DNA from: Chryseosolibacter sp966095595
Lineage (GTDB): Bacteria > Bacteroidota > Bacteroidia > Cytophagales > Cyclobacteriaceae
Assembly (NCBI GenBank): GCA_966095595.1
Contig: CBHTUB010000324.1
Coordinates: 1 to 7,113 of the forward strand
Reading direction: 5' to 3'
Length of the DNA stretch: 7,113 bases
Within the stretch, counting starts at the first letter, position 1, and the number at the start of each line of letters is the position of its first letter. Position numbers and translations under genes: made by a program. Positions 1-6,048 of the stretch are shown piece by piece. The notes under the pieces were generated by a model that saw only the letters and a list, made by a program, of their open reading frames with translations, was not told the origin of the DNA and did no database searches.

Positions 1-2
1 GC

Positions 3-134
3 GATTGCCAGGTTATTTCCCTCGTCAAAGGCACGGCATACTTTTTATATCAGTATAGACCTCTGATCCGTTGTCGGGATGTGCAAGTAAGTGTGAGTGG
101 CTATGACGGATTACCTGTGGGGCGAAATAAATGA
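3..134 (+). CDS. Possible C-terminal fragment of an upstream gene
   Basis: The third plus-strand frame is open from the left edge for 43 codons to a TGA at 132-134. If real, this would be the tail of a gene starting outside the window, ending 7 bp before the alternative ATG (142) of the next small gene, which is an operon-like spacing. However, an open run of this length is expected by chance in roughly one frame in eight, and I recognise no motif in the peptide. It also overlaps the next gene if that gene starts at 97 or 103. Treat it as a possibility only. Confidence 0.15.
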   Translation, partial: DCQVISLVKGTAYFLYQYRPLIRCRDVQVSVSGYDGLPVGRNK

Positions 135-471
135 CGGACATATGGAAAAGCACAGACCTGAACTTCAATTCTTTACAACACCGGAAGACATTCTAAGAAT
201 TCTTATCCACATCAAGGAATACGGGAACGTGGTCGGCATTGTCAGTCCTGTTCTCGGCGCCGGCATGTTCATCACCGCAGTAGAAAAAATAGTGCTTGAT
301 TATGAAACGGTCATCCAGATCAAGGCCGAGGACATCAACGGCGAGGTACTGGATCGCAGCACATTGAGATTGAGTGACATCACTTGTGCCTGCCCTTTTC
401 GCACGCGCTTCGAAAAGCTTTATCACCCGGCGGTCAGGCCACAGGCCAACGTCGGAGCCTATTCTTACTAG
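103..471 (+). CDS. Small uncharacterised protein (about 122 aa)
   Basis: I do not recognise this family. The protein has no signal peptide or membrane segment and looks cytoplasmic. The middle (about residues 28-95 counted from the GTG at 97) alternates charged and hydrophobic stretches like a small alpha+beta fold: a helix around TPEDILRILIHIKEYG, then strands, with a turn EDINGE at 78-83. Two cysteines lie close together (CAC, 97-99) near the end, where a PFRTRFEKLY segment follows. The start is uncertain: GTG at 97, ATG at 103 and ATG at 142 are in the same frame, and none has a convincing Shine-Dalgarno. I chose 103 because ATG is preferred to GTG and the intervening codons look acceptable; 142 would leave 109 residues. 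A strong hairpin terminator 29 bp after the stop supports a real plus-strand transcript. Its EDxNGE turn and charged C-terminus loosely recall the 92-aa protein at 5552-5830. Confidence 0.7.
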   Translation: MTDYLWGEINDGHMEKHRPELQFFTTPEDILRILIHIKEYGNVVGIVSPVLGAGMFITAVEKIVLDYETVIQIKAEDINGEVLDRSTLRLSDITCACPFRTRFEKLYHPAVRPQANVGAYSY

Positions 472-499
472 AAACCAAACCAACCTCCTCCTTCAAATA

Positions 500-548
500 G
501 ATAACCTTCTTTTCCGGGATCAACCTCGGGAAAGAAGTTATCGTTTTT
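500..548 (+). terminator. Rho-independent terminator after the 103-471 gene
   Basis: The left arm 500-518 (GATAAC, bulged C at 506, TTCTTT, TCCGGG) pairs with 525-542 (CTCGGG, AAAGAA, GTTATC) around the 6-nt loop ATCAAC (519-524). That is about 18 pairs, including two G-T wobbles. The tract GTTTTT follows directly on the plus strand. The other side lacks a run of T on the minus strand, so it mainly serves the plus-strand gene, although the minus-strand gene converges here too (stop at 556). Confidence 0.8.
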
Positions 549-555
549 AGCGCTT

Positions 556-765
556 TCAGATCGATTCAACTTTCAGGTACTTGATCTCGATCGTCAGGGT
601 CATCATGCTGTTGCGGCCGTGCCGTTGAAACTCACATGACGCGAGGGTGTTCTCTATTTTATTCACCTTCCACGCATAACGCGGCACCTCCATAATTGAA
701 AGATTATTGTCGAAATAGAATTCGTCCTTGATGTAGACGATATGGCCTGGCTGTACTTTATTCAT
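556..765 (-). CDS. Small uncharacterised protein (69 aa), SH3-like layout possible
   Basis: This is a short protein on the minus strand, starting with ATG at 765 and ending with TGA at 556-558. A stop codon lies nine codons upstream in frame with no other start between, so this is the only good start. There is no clear ribosome binding site. The protein is rich in predicted strands: a first segment PGHIVYIKDEFYF (6-18), a central charged turn, and a final strand TIEIKYLKV (58-66). This order, with PG-x-IV at the beginning and a strand ending in YLKVES, resembles by eye the small barrel proteins of the DUF2158/YodC type, but key residues of that family are not clear, so this is only a fold-level suggestion. 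It has no signal peptide or membrane helix. It converges with the plus-strand gene ending at 471. Confidence 0.6.
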   Translation of the reverse strand: MNKVQPGHIVYIKDEFYFDNNLSIMEVPRYAWKVNKIENTLASCEFQRHGRNSMMTLTIEIKYLKVESI

Positions 766-797
766 CGCGGCGAAATTGAAATCATTCGTTCATTCTG

Positions 798-826
798 CAT
801 AGGCGTGGCCGGGTGGAATGCCTATG
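798..826. promoter_or_regulatory. Perfect 7-bp dyad upstream of the 69-aa gene
   Basis: CATAGGC (798-804) and GCCTATG (820-826) form a perfect inverted repeat around 15 nt. It lies 33-61 bp upstream of the start codon at 765 on the minus strand, where an operator or a 5' leader hairpin could sit. No run of T follows on either strand, so it is not a typical terminator. Function is unknown. Confidence 0.3.
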
Positions 827-863
827 GAGACGTTGCGTGGATGTAAAATCAGATGGAAGTTCG

Positions 864-912
864 GGGCGATTTCAGATTCCAAATTTCAGATCTCAGATCT
901 CAGATTGGCGAT
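864..912. repeat. Heptamer repeat array, YTCAGAT type
   Basis: Seven consecutive 7-bp units lie in exact phase: GGGCGAT (864), TTCAGAT (871), TCCAAAT (878), TTCAGAT (885), CTCAGAT (892), CTCAGAT (899) and TGGCGAT (906). All end in AT and four share TCAGAT. An inverted ATCTGAA (911-917) directly follows, so the right end could fold back on the array. The 7-bp period matches the arrays further right, although the word differs. Confidence 0.75.
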
Positions 913-981
913 CTGAATGGAGATCTAAAAGTTTCTCTGGATCATGTCCCGTCGATGAGTCTGCATGGTATCAAGAGGACT

Positions 982-1054
982 CCGCATCAAGCGGCAGAGG
1001 TGTCGGCGATTCAAGGGTGTCGGGCTGCACGCCCCCGGCAAACGGAGCTTGCGG
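982..1054. other. G+C-rich cluster of three small hairpins
   Basis: Within 73 bp (50 G or C by hand count, about 68 percent) there are three successive inverted repeats: CCGC/GCGG (982-985 with 991-994), GGGC/GCCC (1022-1025 with 1031-1034) and CCG(G)CAA/TTGCGG (1035-1041 with 1049-1054). A direct repeat GGTGTCGG occurs at 999-1006 and 1016-1023. The composition is clearly richer in G+C than the surrounding intergenic DNA. It may be a structured RNA, the 3' trailer of the redoxin transcript (minus strand) or a dispersed palindromic element; nothing seen decides between these. Confidence 0.35.
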
Positions 1055-1111
1055 CGACCTTTCAATTCATTGGCTGAACCTTGAAAACTTGAAACCCCTG
1101 AAATCGAAAAA

Positions 1112-1657
1112 TCAGCCGGTGATGAATTTTTGGATCTCTGCCATGTCCATTCTGTCGTTGAGGCTTTGGGCATAGTGCACTTTTCTTACGATCAGGTTTT
1201 CATCGATGAGGAATTCTGCCGGCATCGTGCTGTATGATTCTCCATTAACCGGCAGGTGCAAGGGAACATTTTGCCTGTAGGCGCGCCAGGCTGTTTGTAC
1301 AAATGAAGAGATGTGGCTTAGTGCGGCTTTGGTCACCGAGGGCTCCAGTCCGTACCGGGCATACCACTTCTTTTCAGGATCGGCAATGATGGGAATAGGT
1401 GAAACACCCTGATGAAAAGTGCTTCTCAGAATTACGTTTCCCTTCGATTCGAAGAAAAATATCATCTCCAGACCTTTCGCCTTGTATTCCTGATGGACCT
1501 TCGTCAATGCGTGTACGCGCAGGTTGCAGAATGGACATCCGGCGTGCCGAAAGAATCCGAGAAATATCTTTTTACCGCGAAAGCTGTCGAGGTCGATCAT
1601 GCGGTCGTAAATGTCCTTGACCGCGAAATGGGGAGCTGTGAGGTTTTTTTCGAGCAT
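1112..1657 (-). CDS. Peroxiredoxin-like (AhpC/TSA-type redoxin) protein
   Basis: A 181-residue single-domain thioredoxin-fold protein, with ATG at 1657 and TGA at 1112-1114. The N-terminus has the usual redoxin opening: AP-x-F (8-11), a DLDSFRGK segment (22-29) before the first core strand KIFLGFFRH (30-38), then the active-site motif C41-P-F-C44 at the start of a helix. The expected cis-proline loop is TMP (144-146), followed by the strand AEFLIDENLIV. A second-strand region GLEMIFFFES (62-71) and an IIADPEKKWYARYGL stretch (90-104) are typical of AhpC/TSA relatives. By family it should reduce peroxides or disulfides in the cytoplasm; there is no signal peptide. A CPFC pair rather than the PxxxTxxC of classic peroxiredoxins places it in the peroxiredoxin-like branch, so the substrate is uncertain. 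No Shine-Dalgarno is visible; the leader is A/T-rich. It appears to be monocistronic. Confidence 0.9.
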   Translation of the reverse strand: MLEKNLTAPHFAVKDIYDRMIDLDSFRGKKIFLGFFRHAGCPFCNLRVHALTKVHQEYKAKGLEMIFFFESKGNVILRSTFHQGVSPIPIIADPEKKWYARYGLEPSVTKAALSHISSFVQTAWRAYRQNVPLHLPVNGESYSTMPAEFLIDENLIVRKVHYAQSLNDRMDMAEIQKFITG

Positions 1658-1717
1658 GTTTTATATACGCAAGTAGGGACTGGTTCGGATTTCACGCCGA
1701 TTTTTAGGGGGTTGGAC

Positions 1718-1727
1718 GCTTATATAC
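1718..1727 (-). promoter_or_regulatory. Candidate promoter word GTATATAAGC for the redoxin gene
   Basis: GTATATAAGC on the minus strand lies 60 bp before the redoxin start codon. The identical 10-mer occurs on the plus strand 67 bp before the gene at 5552. Similar placement before two unrelated genes suggests a promoter or regulator element; it does not match the Bacteroidota -7 consensus TAnnTTTG well. Confidence 0.3.
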
Positions 1728-1818
1728 AGTATCAAAATGCCGGGCGCAGAAAGCAGTTACCATGGTGTGTTATCTGAATCGCTGCGTAGCCGCGGAAAAA
1801 GAAACTTAGCCTATAAAT

Positions 1819-1848
1819 AAACCCCGCTGTGGGTTGACAACGGGGTTT
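1819..1848. terminator. Hairpin of terminator type, strand unclear
   Basis: AAACCCCG (1819-1826) pairs with CGGGGTTT (1841-1848); inside the loop TGT/ACA (1828-1830 with 1837-1839) can extend it. On the plus strand it is followed by TACCTTTT, on the minus strand by ATTTATAG. It may be a second, back-up terminator behind the protease gene (minus), since no plus-strand gene precedes it here. Confidence 0.5.
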
Positions 1849-1935
1849 TACCTTTTAGCTATTATGGTTTGCAATCCATGCTTGCTAACCTTTACCAAGT
1901 TAAAAAAACAAAGTGATAATGTTCCCGGAAATAGG

Positions 1936-1964
1936 AAAAAAAAAGAGGCGGTGAACCGCCTCTT
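1936..1964 (-). terminator. Strong rho-independent terminator of the protease gene
   Basis: AAGAGGCGG (1943-1951) pairs perfectly with CCGCCTCTT (1956-1964) around the tetraloop TGAA. On the minus strand the stem runs straight into nine T (complement of A1936-1944). It starts 25 bp after the stop codon of the protease gene. Confidence 0.92.
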
Positions 1965-1988
1965 CATGTAATGGTTATTCATCGCGAA

Positions 1989-4900
1989 TTATTCCTTGAT
2001 GAACTTCTCCTTGATGATACCTTTCGTAGTTTCAATGGTAAGCAGGTACATTCCTGAAGGAAGGTCACTCACATTGATCTCCTTGTCATCGCGGATAAAT
2101 CCGTTGACGGACTTGCCGCTCATGGACGTGATCGATACTGACCGGATGTACGCTTTCTCCTTCACTTTTACCTTCATCACGTTTTTCACGGGATTAGGGA
2201 ACACCACCTTGTCGCGTGATTCAGTCATCATCACATTGGTGTAAGTCTCGCCTGAAGACCTGGTTCCTGATCCGATCGTGAAGTTATGCGATGCCGATGT
2301 CGTGAACGATGAGCCCGAAGCAAGCGTGTTGCCCGAAGCATCTTTCAATACATAGGAACCGTTGCCATAGGTACAGCAGATACCATCGCCGTAAGCATCG
2401 TTAATCGTAAAGGTGTAGCTACCCGCGGCGAGGCAATTTGTGGCCGTGATGGTGCTGCCGTCGGGCGAAGAACCATATGTTCCGCCAGAGGCCACTGTCG
2501 TGCCTGACGAGTTCTTGATCGTCCAGCTCGTTTCCTCCGGATAATTATCCAGTACCAACGTCAAGGTCACGTTCGTACAGGTGCTGGTGCCAGTCGTGAT
2601 GTTGACTGTGTAGTCCTCCACCTCTCCGTAGCTGAACGTTTCGCATGATGTCGGAATAGCGTTGTATTTCATCGACACGCGCATTCTCGTCGCACCCGTG
2701 GTTGCCGTTGACGGCACGGTGAACGATCCGCTTACCGGAGTGGTGGTAGATGCTGTCTTTGTCCAAACCTGCTCGCCTGTGTCAGCGAAGTCGCCATCTT
2801 TATTGTAATCGATCCATACTGCGTAACCTTCGGCATATGATTGCCCGGTCCACGTTGGGGTAATAGTGATCGTGTAGGCAGTTCCCTTGTTAAGGTCGGT
2901 CGACATTGCCGTAAAGTTTCCATAACCTGCATTCGCTCCGCTGACGTTGTTGATCGTGCCGAGCTGTACTCGTCCGATATATTCATCTGCTACGCTGTTG
3001 CCTTTTGATGCGCAATAGGTGATCTGCGTGGTTGTCGTGGTGAAGTTGTGCGAAGCGCTGTATGCGGATGTGGTGCTGGTACATTTGCTTCGTACCTGTG
3101 CTTCATACTGCGTTCCCGCTGTAAGGCCGGACAAAGTAGTGGAGTTTGTCGAAGCTGCAACCGTTGTCCATGTCGTCGTTCCTACCTGGCGATACTGAAC
3201 GTCGTAGGTAGCGCCGGATACTGCAGTCCATGAGAGGGTAGCGCCTGAGGAGGTAATCGCTGATGACGACAGGCCTGTAGGTACCGTAGCATTACAGGTC
3301 ACTGCTCCGGTGATCGTAAAGTTCACGTTCGAGATATCGAAGAAGATGTTGTCAGCCGCCTCGACTTTGATCCTGCAGGTAGTTCCCGTGTTGTTGGGAA
3401 CCGTGATGGACTGACTTCCATCGTTCGGCGTATTGGCCAGGATGGTAACGGGATAAGTGTAGCCACCATCGGTCGATAAAAGAATGTTCACATTCTGGCA
3501 GTTGACGGGAGCAACGTTGGTACTTGCAACGCTCCAGGTAACAGTCTGCGTAGATCCCGCAGCCCAGCTCACTGCTGTATTTGGCGCGCTTACTACGAAT
3601 GGACCGGCAGTGCCGTTGACAGTGACGGTCATAAGATCGTCGGACGTCTGACCACCACCGGCTTTGTTATCGCGCACTACCAATGAAAAATTCAGCGTAC
3701 GTGCTACGGACGGGATCGGCTCCCACGTTGGTGCGAGGTTGTTGGCAACTACGTCGCTCATTTGGGGGAATACACGGATAGGAGAGGTTGTGCCTTCACG
3801 CGATCTGAACATCGGTCCAACGGTACGTGTAGACGTAGGAGCGGAGTTCGAGTTCGGGTTGCCCGGGTCGTTCTCTTCCCAGGTGTACGTGATCGCATCA
3901 CCGTCAGGATCTGATCCGGTGCCTTTCAATGCAAAGGCCGTTGATTTCGGAATGGTGTAGTCGAGGCCGGCATTGGCTGTAGGCGGGTTGTTTGTGAGGG
4001 CCACGATCTGCGCACACGATGAGCTTGTACCTGTTTGCACGTTTGCCGAGATGTCGCGGATGTTTACGTATGCAAAGTAGGCGTCGCTGTTATTCTGAAC
4101 GTTTGCCGCGCAGATACCTGCGTAGCCCATGATCGAGCTTCCGCTGCCCGGCTCCACTTCGGTGGTTCCGCTACCACTGCGGCAGCTGGAGTTACTCTGA
4201 ACGTGATAACCTCCGAACTGGTGGCCCATTTCGTGCGCTACATAGTCGATGTCAAAAGCATCTCCGGTTGGATCCGGTCTGCCGGTATAACCGCTTCCCT
4301 TGCTTCCGGTTGTACATACACATCCGATACATCCTGCGTTACCACCGCCGGAAGTATTGAAGTTGTGCCCGATATCATAGTTGGCATTGCCGATCGCGGC
4401 GTCGATGACTTGTTGCGTCTTGGTGTTGTATTCTGTTCCCCATGGATCTGCGGAAGTACTTCCGTAGTAGATGATGGCATCGTTGTTTGGAACGATCTCC
4501 ATCGTGATGGCCAGGTCACGTTCGTAGACACCGTTCACGCGGGTCATGGTAACGTTCATCTGTGCAAGGATGCGTGCTTTCTTCTCGGCATCGGTACCGG
4601 TAGATCCTGCGAAGATGTTTCCGTATTCAGCGTTGCAGGAAAGTGCAAGACGATACTTTCTCAACTTCTTATCATTCGTTCTGGCAGCCGAAACGTCGAG
4701 GCGCCCCGTTTCCGTTCTTCCTTCGCCTTCGTCAGTAAAACATTGGAAGTCCGAAGTTCTTGATGCAGTCGAGCGTTTGAAAACGCTGTACAATGTCAGG
4801 TCTTCAGAATAGGGATCGATGTACCACGAGTTTTTGCTCGCTGACAACACCATGCCGTGAAATCCGCGCTGGTCTGACAAGCTGAAGCGAATGGTTGCCG

Positions 4901-5264
4901 ATGGATCGTCGATGCCTTGTCCTGCATACGACTTGATACCGGGATACTTTGCTGCGAGCTGTGGGTGGAGCACGGAAGCTTCCATCACACGGAATCTTTC
5001 TACCGTGCCGTCAGGAGTGGGGAAGCTTACTACAATTTCCTGGGAGAAGCTTCTGGCGTCGCCGCGTACGGGTGCCTGGGAAATTCCCTGGCGCAACCCA
5101 TGCAGGTCAAGCTCGAATACTTCGAAAGTTGATGGATTCGCTCGCCCCTGGATCAGCTGTTTTGTCGTGCTCGCCGACGACTTCGTCCAGTAGTTGCGAT
5201 GCTGGGCAAAGGCCCACGTGGCGGTCAGAAACATGACCGCCGTCATGAGTAAAGTTTTGTTCAT
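1989..5264 (-). CDS. Secreted M12B-like (reprolysin-type) zinc metalloprotease with T9SS sorting domain
   Basis: A 1091-residue multidomain exoprotease. A signal peptide (1-20, cut after AFA before Q21) is followed by a propeptide-like region (about 45-165). The catalytic domain spans about 200-420 with the zinc motif HEMGHQFGGYH: ligands H344, H348 and H354, catalytic E345, and Met-turn M379 in SSIMGYAG. This is the metzincin pattern HExxHxxGxxH. Behind it come an Ig/PKD-like region with the calcium-type SDPDGD loop (427-550), a second beta domain (553-652), a fibronectin type III domain (about 657-745), a GEVED domain (about 750-890, GEVEDY at 880-885), a cysteine-containing beta domain with AYGDGICC (897-998), and a type A T9SS sorting domain (about 1018-1091; FPNP at 1022-1025, LPSGMYLL at 1068-1075). 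By family it degrades extracellular protein and is exported by Sec then T9SS, with the C-terminal domain usually removed or anchored. ATG at 5264 is preferred because the signal peptide follows directly. The gene is monocistronic with its own terminator; the natural substrate is unknown. Confidence 0.96.
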   Translation of the reverse strand: MNKTLLMTAVMFLTATWAFAQHRNYWTKSSASTTKQLIQGRANPSTFEVFELDLHGLRQGISQAPVRGDARSFSQEIVVSFPTPDGTVERFRVMEASVLHPQLAAKYPGIKSYAGQGIDDPSATIRFSLSDQRGFHGMVLSASKNSWYIDPYSEDLTLYSVFKRSTASRTSDFQCFTDEGEGRTETGRLDVSAARTNDKKLRKYRLALSCNAEYGNIFAGSTGTDAEKKARILAQMNVTMTRVNGVYERDLAITMEIVPNNDAIIYYGSTSADPWGTEYNTKTQQVIDAAIGNANYDIGHNFNTSGGGNAGCIGCVCTTGSKGSGYTGRPDPTGDAFDIDYVAHEMGHQFGGYHVQSNSSCRSGSGTTEVEPGSGSSIMGYAGICAANVQNNSDAYFAYVNIRDISANVQTGTSSSCAQIVALTNNPPTANAGLDYTIPKSTAFALKGTGSDPDGDAITYTWEENDPGNPNSNSAPTSTRTVGPMFRSREGTTSPIRVFPQMSDVVANNLAPTWEPIPSVARTLNFSLVVRDNKAGGGQTSDDLMTVTVNGTAGPFVVSAPNTAVSWAAGSTQTVTWSVASTNVAPVNCQNVNILLSTDGGYTYPVTILANTPNDGSQSITVPNNTGTTCRIKVEAADNIFFDISNVNFTITGAVTCNATVPTGLSSSAITSSGATLSWTAVSGATYDVQYRQVGTTTWTTVAASTNSTTLSGLTAGTQYEAQVRSKCTSTTSAYSASHNFTTTTTQITYCASKGNSVADEYIGRVQLGTINNVSGANAGYGNFTAMSTDLNKGTAYTITITPTWTGQSYAEGYAVWIDYNKDGDFADTGEQVWTKTASTTTPVSGSFTVPSTATTGATRMRVSMKYNAIPTSCETFSYGEVEDYTVNITTGTSTCTNVTLTLVLDNYPEETSWTIKNSSGTTVASGGTYGSSPDGSTITATNCLAAGSYTFTINDAYGDGICCTYGNGSYVLKDASGNTLASGSSFTTSASHNFTIGSGTRSSGETYTNVMMTESRDKVVFPNPVKNVMKVKVKEKAYIRSVSITSMSGKSVNGFIRDDKEINVSDLPSGMYLLTIETTKGIIKEKFIKE

Positions 5265-5293
5265 AAGTTGGTTAAGGTTAATGAATCAGGCGG

Positions 5294-5301
5294 CGAAGAT
5301 A
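5294..5301 (-). promoter_or_regulatory. Candidate -7 box of the protease promoter
   Basis: On the minus strand TATCTTCG matches the Bacteroidota -7 consensus TAnnTTTG in all but one fixed position and lies 29 bp before the start codon. No well-spaced -33 TTTG was found, so the assignment is weak. Confidence 0.3.
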
Positions 5302-5474
5302 TAAGATTCCCTAACAGTTGTATGTCGACAAGCAAAGAAAATTTCAAGTGTTCCAACATTTAAGGGAAAATCTTCAAGTTTTTGTCAGGAAAACAGGACA
5401 AAATTTTGAGTTCGACGCTATGTCGTTGTTTGGGCCCATTTGCGACAAAAGTTGTTGGACCGAATTTTTTATCG

Positions 5475-5484
5475 GTATATAAGC
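5475..5484 (+). promoter_or_regulatory. Candidate promoter word GTATATAAGC before the 92-aa gene
   Basis: This is identical to the 10-mer before the redoxin gene (1718-1727, minus) and at a similar distance from the start codon (67 bp against 60). A TTG-containing stretch (TTGTTGG, 5452-5458) lies about 18-20 bp upstream, a possible -33 element. The small inverted repeat CCGA/TCGG (5460-5463 with 5472-5475) overlaps the left end. Confidence 0.3.
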
Positions 5485-5536
5485 TGAACTTCGGAGTCAT
5501 CTTTGGCCTCGGTCACCGTTCGCGTTTAAATGAAAC

Positions 5537-5542
5537 AAAGGA
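5537..5542 (+). promoter_or_regulatory. Shine-Dalgarno AAAGGA before the 92-aa gene
   Basis: AAAGGA lies 9 nt before the ATG at 5552. It is the only clear ribosome binding site in the window and fixes the start of this gene over the longer overlapping frame beginning at 5382. Confidence 0.6.
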
Positions 5543-5551
5543 ACAATCACC

Positions 5552-5830
5552 ATGTCGATACACTTGCAGAAGCCCTATAAGATCGTTCAATCGAAGATCA
5601 AGCGCTATGAGTCACATTATCACGTTCCCGCCGAGAGAGTTCTGGTGGTACCGGTGAAGGAACTTGGTGCCGAGGTGATGTGCGACGTGAGATGGGAAGA
5701 TGACAACGGTGAGTTGAAAGAGCTCCACAATGTGGTATTTGTCAACGAAAATCTGATACCGCTGAATCCGCTTCTCGATAATAAGTTATATGAGATATGG
5801 GAACATTACTACGGGGTCAGGAGTGAATAG
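5552..5830 (+). CDS. Small uncharacterised protein (92 aa)
   Basis: I do not recognise a named family. The protein has no signal peptide, membrane helix or cysteine pair. It opens with a basic stretch (KPYKIVQSKIKRYESHY, 7-23), followed by a strand AERVLVVPVKELG (27-39), a strand EVMCDVRWED (41-50), the turn DDNGEL (50-55), another strand HNVVFVNENLIPL (59-71) and an acidic, aromatic C-terminal helix ending in LYEIWEHYYGV (79-89). This suggests a compact alpha+beta domain in the cytoplasm. The start is well supported by AAAGGA at 5537-5542. It is transcribed divergently from the protease gene, but nothing in it suggests a secreted partner role. No terminator was found after the stop at 5828-5830; only a weak GCCGA/TTGGC hairpin occurs shortly downstream. 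It has a weak resemblance to the 103-471 protein around the EDxNGE turn. Confidence 0.8.
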   Translation: MSIHLQKPYKIVQSKIKRYESHYHVPAERVLVVPVKELGAEVMCDVRWEDDNGELKELHNVVFVNENLIPLNPLLDNKLYEIWEHYYGVRSE

Positions 5831-5961
5831 CCTGGATCGTCAGTAGTTGAATAGCCGATCGTTGTTGGCTGCCTGGCGCGTTCTGCGGGTACGGGGATAT
5901 AAGTTTGAGGATCTGATGTGGGTAAAGATTGGGTGTCGGTATGTTCACCGCAGTGGTGCAA

Positions 5962-5981
5962 AAGACGCAGGGAAGACGCAG
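5962..5981. repeat. Two direct copies of AAGACGCAG
   Basis: AAGACGCAG occurs at 5962-5970 and 5973-5981, 11 bp apart start to start, in the non-coding stretch 5831-6048. Similar GACGCAG-rich short repeats are known in intergenic DNA of many bacteria. The remainder of 5831-6011 shows nothing that I can name. Confidence 0.5.
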
Positions 5982-6011
5982 AGGTGCGGGATGATTTCAA
6001 ATCAGGATCCC

Positions 6012-6046
6012 AATGCCCATTGACTATCGACCATTAGCCAGCTATC
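6012..6046 (+). repeat. Heptamer repeat block, ATTGACC type, behind the AHSA1 gene
   Basis: Five units of 7 bp are in phase: AATGCCC, ATTGACT, ATCGACC, ATTAGCC and AGCTATC, the last being degenerate. The block ends 2 bp before the stop codon (6049-6051, minus) of the AHSA1-type gene. The same words in the same orientation recur at 6624-6653, and in opposite orientation at 6443-6526. Confidence 0.65.
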
Positions 6047-6048
6047 TA

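Larger units (their letters stand above)
766..1111. other. Non-coding region of about 345 bp
   Basis: No convincing gene is present; the open frames crossing it translate the 7-bp repeats into SQISDLRSQI-like nonsense. From left to right it holds a 7-bp dyad (798-826), an array of 7-bp repeats (864-912), a G+C-rich cluster of small hairpins (982-1054), and a short A-rich run of loosely repeated TTGAAA words (about 1077-1110) directly behind the stop of the redoxin gene. No T-rich terminator is visible for the redoxin gene, which reads into this region. Confidence 0.6.
1658..1988. other. Non-coding region of about 330 bp
   Basis: This stretch separates the end of the protease gene from the start of the redoxin gene, both on the minus strand. 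It holds the protease terminator (1936-1964), a second hairpin (1819-1848) and the redoxin promoter region (about 1658-1800). The word GTATATAA occurs twice on the minus strand, at 1668-1661 right before the start codon and at 1727-1720. An open frame on the plus strand (1412-1777) reaches into it but is the antisense shadow of the redoxin gene. Confidence 0.6.
5265..5551. other. Divergent promoter region of 287 bp
   Basis: This non-coding stretch lies between the protease gene (minus) and the 92-aa gene (plus), so it must hold both promoters. It is A/T-rich. A further pair of plus-strand words, TTTG (5381-5384) and AAATTTTG (5401-5408), resembles the Bacteroidota -33/-7 boxes, but the spacing of 16 is short and the first base of the -7 box is wrong. 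Confidence 0.5.

Noticed and set aside
193..483. Minus-strand open frame opposite the first small gene
   Set aside because: The plus-strand gene has a matching terminator and a more protein-like sequence; the minus-strand frame has no signal and overlaps it almost completely.
925..1173. Minus-strand open frame of 82 codons
   Set aside because: It overlaps the 3' end of the redoxin gene in another frame, and its residue mix (many R, L, C and H) is typical of G+C-rich non-coding DNA.
813..1175. Plus-strand open frames 813-1175 and 853-1077
   Set aside because: They translate the heptamer array into repetitive SQISDLRSQI-type peptide, overlap each other in different frames, and the first runs into the redoxin gene antisense. 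They have no ribosome binding site.
1412..1777. Plus-strand open frame of 121 codons
   Set aside because: It is antisense to the well-supported redoxin gene, and its sequence shows no domain.
4035..4763. Long plus-strand open frame of 242 codons inside the protease gene
   Set aside because: It is antisense to the catalytic domain, where the zinc motif and Met-turn prove the minus-strand frame. Its valine- and cysteine-rich composition is that of an antisense shadow.
5382..5657. Plus-strand open frame overlapping the start of the 92-aa gene
   Set aside because: It lies in the divergent promoter region, is out of frame with the 92-aa gene, and has no protein-like pattern; AAAGGA at 5537-5542 points to the start at 5552 instead.
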